Shown here in pieces: positions 7,026 through 10,527 of a stretch of 10,527 bases of DNA. Under the pieces are notes generated by a model. That model worked only from the letters and a program-made list of their open reading frames with translations. It was not told the origin of the DNA and made no database searches. This DNA comes from DATKMG01 sp035541995 (GTDB lineage Bacteria; Acidobacteriota; Terriglobia; Versatilivoradales; Versatilivoraceae). The translations under genes were made by a program, and so were the position numbers. Position 1 is the first letter of the stretch. Every line of letters begins with the position of its first letter. The stretch is taken from assembly GCA_035541995.1 (NCBI GenBank), contig DATKMG010000407.1:1-10527 (forward strand), read 5' to 3'.

Positions 7026-9143
7026 TTACAACTTGTCTTCAGCGTCGATCAGAGGTCTTCCTTTCATGTGTCCGGGGATATCCACGCCTAGCAGCTTGAG
7101 GACGGTTGGCGCCAGGTCAGTCAATTGAGGATCGGGGACATTGATCTTCCGATTGGCGAAGATCACGCCTGGAACGAGCCTCGGAGAGACGCAATGATCA
7201 CCGCTCCAATGCTTCGTGTTATCCTCAATCACGGTGTCAGTGACCTTACCGGTAGCGCAAGCCCACGAACTGCGGTATCCGTGGTTGAAACCGATCAGAA
7301 GGTCAGGTGCGTCATAGGTGTATGGACCCTGGAAATTCCTTTTGGTGTCGATAACCTCCAGAATCGCAGGAGTCCCCGTCTCTTCATCCATCAGACCACT
7401 TAGCCTTGAGATCAGGTCTCTTTTGAGATTCCTTAGTTCAGTACCCTCGGCTACGATTCCCCGGGATTCTCTTCCTTGCCGGTTGATGAAGATCCCTGTC
7501 AGACCCAGTGAGAACGCCTGTGTTCGCTCCCAATCGACATCTTTAAACCACTCGCCGCTACTGCGCTTGCCGTCCTTGAGCGCAAGGTAGCCGTTTTGGT
7601 GGAACCAGGTATTAAGATTGACCCCCCTCTTGAACTGGGTGAATCCATGGTCTGAGATGACAAGTACGACCGTACTTGAATCACGTAAACCCAACACTCG
7701 ACTCATCAGGCCGTCCATCCGGACGTAAAGGTCTTCAATCGTACCCAGGTACTTGGCCGTTTCTTTGCCGCGGTTGGCAGGATGGTTGGGGTCCAGGCAT
7801 CGAAAGAACATGTGTTGAATCCGGTCAGTCGTATCAAAGACGCAGGCACAAACGCCTCGGGGGGTTCTTTCCAGCGCTTTGAAAAACATGCGCTCCCGTT
7901 CGTCAAAAAGGAGGTAAGCCTGCTTGAGAAACGCCTCCTCATCAATTACTCCCTCGTTCAAAGCCCAGGTGTCTTCGGCCAAGCCGAGCGTTCCGTAAGG
8001 GCCCAACAGCTTGGCCAGATATATCGAATAAATAAACGGATGGGAAATGGGCAGGGCAGGATTTTCCGGATCAATGTGAATCGGAGAAACATAGAGTTCA
8101 AAATGGGGTTGAAGACGAATCAGGTAGAACAGGCAGATTCCATGAACCTTCATTCCAAGGCCCGGGCGGAATACCACCCGTGTCCAAGGCGAGTAGGATC
8201 CCGCCTCAATTTCAACGTCATTCCCGGAGACCTTTACCCTTGCCCGGTTTCGGGCCAGGTCCAGCGTCACCGTGAGAGGGATTTTCATCTCTCCACCATT
8301 CTTGATGAGATAGTTCTCCGGACCGTACAGGAATGTGTGGATGACTTGATTCTGATTCGAGACCACGTAGCGAACTCCTCCGGTTTCGCCGCGCTGATCA
8401 GAGGAATCACTCGTATAAAAAGAGAAAGTTCCTTGTGACCCTCTCAGGTCTGGAACGCACATTCCGGAAAGGAGTACCCCGTCAAACGGCTCAGGAGGGA
8501 ATGTGATGGGTACCCTGATTATTGAACTGAAAATGCCGTTTTCGCCTAGAATCTTCCAGAAGGGTTTGCTTTTCTGGTGGAGTTTCAGCTTGGGTTTTCC
8601 CAATGGAACCATGTATTTTCCAAGGGAGAGTATTCTCGAGGCTTTTCCAATTTCGGCGGAGGACAGGACCGGAAGATAAGTGCAGGGGTCTCTAGTGAGA
8701 AAGTCGAAGATGTTGTGATAGGAGGCATCGACCCCCGTTGAGAAGGACGACCACGCAGAAGGAGAGATAGAGGGACAGGACGTGGCCAGCGGAAGGAAAG
8801 TGCCCTCCTCTTTGAGTTTTTGGAAATGGGGGAGTTTCCCTTCGGCCATGAAGCGTTCGCATAAATGAGGATCCAGACCATCTAACCCGACCACGATGAC
8901 CCGTTTGATAGCAGTCTTTCTTCTCCGCGACCGGCCCTTACGAAATAAGGGTTTCAAGGCAAAACGCAAAGGCCAACTGACCAGGTAAAAAACAGCAAGG
9001 ATGAAGGTGATGATGAGAACCAGAAAGGAGGAGACAAAGACAAATCCAGCGCCAGGCCCTACATAGGCATCGATACGCTGGACAAAACCTGTTAGGACGC
9101 ACGCGGAACAAAAGGCAACCTTCAGGAACCTTCGGGGGTTAAT
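7026..9143 (-). CDS. AlkP-superfamily phosphodiesterase with N-terminal membrane anchor
   Basis: Up to 705 residues. Numbered from a TTG at 8969, the first conventional start codon in the frame, the catalytic motifs are Asp30 in VVGLDGLDP, nucleophile Ser69 in PSISPSAWSSF, then TDRIQHMFF, VISDHGFTQ and WSGDHCVSP. The long insert (GTFSFYT, FELYVSPIHIDP) makes it a paralogue of the 4731-6740 protein. The frame stays open and looks protein-like upstream of the TTG as far as a stop at 9150-9152. It encodes a basic start (NPRRFLK), a first hydrophobic segment, RIDAYVGPGAGF, a second hydrophobic helix (FLVLIITFILAVFYLVSW) and the basic RKGRSRRRK. I recall YVGPGAGF followed by a helix as a common start of such AlkP proteins. 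No ATG, GTG or TTG exists in the extension; ATT at 9143, 9 nt after GAGG (9156-9153), is the best candidate. Positive-inside rules put the catalytic domain on the cytosolic side if both helices stay. Start confidence is low, gene confidence high. Confidence 0.88.
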   Translation of the reverse strand: MNPRRFLKVAFCSACVLTGFVQRIDAYVGPGAGFVFVSSFLVLIITFILAVFYLVSWPLRFALKPLFRKGRSRRRKTAIKRVIVVGLDGLDPHLCERFMAEGKLPHFQKLKEEGTFLPLATSCPSISPSAWSSFSTGVDASYHNIFDFLTRDPCTYLPVLSSAEIGKASRILSLGKYMVPLGKPKLKLHQKSKPFWKILGENGIFSSIIRVPITFPPEPFDGVLLSGMCVPDLRGSQGTFSFYTSDSSDQRGETGGVRYVVSNQNQVIHTFLYGPENYLIKNGGEMKIPLTVTLDLARNRARVKVSGNDVEIEAGSYSPWTRVVFRPGLGMKVHGICLFYLIRLQPHFELYVSPIHIDPENPALPISHPFIYSIYLAKLLGPYGTLGLAEDTWALNEGVIDEEAFLKQAYLLFDERERMFFKALERTPRGVCACVFDTTDRIQHMFFRCLDPNHPANRGKETAKYLGTIEDLYVRMDGLMSRVLGLRDSSTVVLVISDHGFTQFKRGVNLNTWFHQNGYLALKDGKRSSGEWFKDVDWERTQAFSLGLTGIFINRQGRESRGIVAEGTELRNLKRDLISRLSGLMDEETGTPAILEVIDTKRNFQGPYTYDAPDLLIGFNHGYRSSWACATGKVTDTVIEDNTKHWSGDHCVSPRLVPGVIFANRKINVPDPQLTDLAPTVLKLLGVDIPGHMKGRPLIDAEDKL

Positions 9144-9150
9144 CGAACAT

Positions 9151-9156
9151 CACCTC
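9151..9156 (-). promoter_or_regulatory. Shine-Dalgarno for the extended AlkP start
   Basis: GAGGTG on the minus strand. Its spacing to the in-frame ATT at 9143 is near ideal (9 nt after GAGG). The nearby ATG (9150) is only 2 nt away and opens a frame that stops after three codons (ATG TTC GAT TAA). Loss of one T in that tract would join this ATG to the AlkP frame. Confidence 0.4.
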
Positions 9157-9202
9157 GGGACCATGATTGAGTTGAGCGAGCTTATGTGCAATGCCCAAGC
9201 AT

Positions 9203-10527
9203 TCATTCGAGATTGATTTCTCCCAAATCATACCAGCCATCGGGTTGGCGACCCTGGATGGCCAGGCGAATTGCCGGTTCACGTGTCTGTGGATTGAGCA
9301 GGCCAATGCGCAACCGATATGCTCCTGGCTTGAGGGTCTGGGGAACGAAGACCGTCCCCTCATAGACTGCATCGCCCGGCAACCATTCCCTAACATCTAC
9401 AGGAAAATCAAGTACAGCCTCTCCTTGATTGGAATGAATCTCAACGGCGAGCCTGTACTCACGGTAAACTGGGGCTACTCCCGCATTGAGCCACCACATC
9501 CGAATCGGCATCATCTGACCGGCTCGCACAGCTTTGGGGTATTCGAGGCGTCTAAGAACAAATCGGTACCCCATCTGTTTTTGGAATTCGTCGAACAAGC
9601 CTTTCCATTCATGTGGAATGGCAGAGGACTTAATATTGACAGAAGTCACATGCCATCGCAACGCCTGATCCAATATATACTTTGCGTCCCAGCCTTGCTC
9701 TTTCCAATAGCCCGGGACCCAGCAACTCTCAAGGGAGACAGGACTTCGTTTCCACACATCTAAGAGGCGGGCTCTTACCACCTGTTGCGGGTAGACATCC
9801 AGCATTTCGGCCTGGAAATATGGATCATTCGAGAAAGTCCGCATGTCGCCCAGGCAGTCCAGCCTCCATCCGGCCCCGTGACTGGTGGCATAGGTCAAGG
9901 CCTTTTCCTCATCAAAGTTCATTAGTAGTGGCGTTTTCTTAAAGGCCTCAAAGTAAATATCGACCAGTTGCTTCTGTACCTCGAACGCCGGCATGTATGG
10001 GCTCCAGCCTTCGCCCCAGTACCCCACCGACGAGATGTCGACGGTGTCCAAGAGCGGATGGCCATCATAACGCGCGCCAGTTGCCGCAACCAACTCTCCC
10101 CAATATTTCAGATAAAGGGGATCACTAAAATCCGGCTGCCAGACTTTCCCATCCCGATCTTCCGGTTTGTTGGCCCGGCGTGCTCCCGAATTCCGGTACC
10201 AATCCGGGAGCGGATGGCCCTCGTCGTAAGGCATCAGACGAATGGCCAAGGTCTGACGATGGAGTCTCGCCTGTTCCAAAGCCTGGTCGATGATAGTCCA
10301 ATTGTATTTCCCTTTCTCCGGCTCGAGCACTGGCCAAAACCAGCGGCAATAGGCGATTGAAGACTCAGGAAAGTCCTCGCTCCCCGCCCCTTTGGATAGT
10401 ACGGTGGCGGGTCCTTCTTCCGACCATTCGAGACCCTTATTGAGTGTTTGCCCATTGAAACGTTGAAAGGTGGTGATCCCCATCCCCGGGTTGACCAGGA
10501 CATCCCGGATTTCGATGGGGCGAACGA
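9203..10527 (-). CDS. DUF4832-type glycosidase-like protein, 5' end outside window
   Basis: Partial: the frame reads in from beyond the right edge. An ATG at 10483 exists, but the 14 codons before it encode RPIEIRDVLVNPG, which runs into MGITTFQRF. LVNPGMG is the usual N-terminal motif of this family, so the true start is upstream. Numbered from that ATG, residues about 40-300 look like a TIM-barrel glycoside-hydrolase-type domain: FWPVLEPEKGKYNW matches the strand-2 region of GH-A-like enzymes, IRLMPYDEG follows, and GYWGEG at 154-159 holds a plausible catalytic Glu158. From about 305 (GYRFVLRRLEYPKAVRAG) to 426 is a beta-sandwich of the DUF4832 type. Members are usually secreted and carbohydrate-related, but the substrate is not known and activity is unproven. 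The stop is 59 bp before the ATT of the AlkP gene, consistent with one operon. Confidence 0.85.
   Translation of the reverse strand, partial: VRPIEIRDVLVNPGMGITTFQRFNGQTLNKGLEWSEEGPATVLSKGAGSEDFPESSIAYCRWFWPVLEPEKGKYNWTIIDQALEQARLHRQTLAIRLMPYDEGHPLPDWYRNSGARRANKPEDRDGKVWQPDFSDPLYLKYWGELVAATGARYDGHPLLDTVDISSVGYWGEGWSPYMPAFEVQKQLVDIYFEAFKKTPLLMNFDEEKALTYATSHGAGWRLDCLGDMRTFSNDPYFQAEMLDVYPQQVVRARLLDVWKRSPVSLESCWVPGYWKEQGWDAKYILDQALRWHVTSVNIKSSAIPHEWKGLFDEFQKQMGYRFVLRRLEYPKAVRAGQMMPIRMWWLNAGVAPVYREYRLAVEIHSNQGEAVLDFPVDVREWLPGDAVYEGTVFVPQTLKPGAYRLRIGLLNPQTREPAIRLAIQGRQPDGWYDLGEINLE

Noticed and set aside
5448..8438. Plus-strand open frames of 218 codons at 5448-6104 and 7782-8438
   Set aside because: They lie antisense to homologous parts of the two long AlkP genes and owe their equal length and position to codon constraint on the conserved coding strand. 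The translations resemble no family and the sense strands have clear motifs.
9191..10360. Plus-strand open frames at 9191-9763 and 9968-10360
   Set aside because: Antisense to the DUF4832 gene, whose translation is coherent over the whole stretch. No start context or recognisable domain.

Overview
The window carries one co-directional block of seven genes, all on the minus strand, in bacterial DNA of moderate G+C. In transcription order they are: a DUF4832-type glycosidase-like protein (cut by the right edge), a membrane-anchored alkaline-phosphatase-superfamily (AlkP) enzyme, a second AlkP enzyme with a lipoprotein-like leader, a small ribbon-helix-helix-like protein, a membrane protein resembling the Oxa1/EMC3 (DUF106) superfamily, a third AlkP enzyme with no leader, and a TPR lipoprotein. 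The left 737 bases hold no convincing gene and are a mosaic of palindromic repeats.

No rRNA, tRNA or other taxonomic marker is present. The combination of multiple AlkP phosphodiesterases, DUF4832, TPR proteins and many intergenic palindromes built on GTAGCCACG/CGTGGGC reminds me most of Acidobacteriota or a related Planctomycetes-like lineage. This is an impression from family knowledge, not a demonstration.

Layout: 1-510 repeat mosaic; 738-1736 TPR lipoprotein; about 1752-1853 palindromic element; 1845-3251 soluble AlkP enzyme; 3289-4116 Oxa1-like membrane protein, 37 bp upstream of the AlkP gene and probably co-transcribed with it; 4120-4439 intergenic region with a composite palindromic element; 4440-4637 RHH-like protein; 4731-6740 lipoprotein-type AlkP; 6741-7025 intergenic region with a second composite element; 7026-9143 membrane-anchored AlkP whose coding frame extends well upstream of the first conventional start codon; 9203 to the right edge DUF4832 protein.

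How the genes may work together is inference. The three AlkP enzymes keep the metal-binding Asp/His motifs of phosphodiesterase/nucleotide-pyrophosphatase-like members, but appear to sit in different places: cytosol, outer face of a membrane via a lipid, and tethered behind transmembrane helices. With an insertase-like protein and a TPR scaffold, the set looks like an envelope-associated system that cleaves or transfers phospho-groups on lipids or glycans. The substrate cannot be read from the sequence. The most unusual signals are the gene set itself, the hidden non-ATG N-terminus of the 7026-9143 gene, and a family of palindromic elements placed right at the stop codons of three of the genes.
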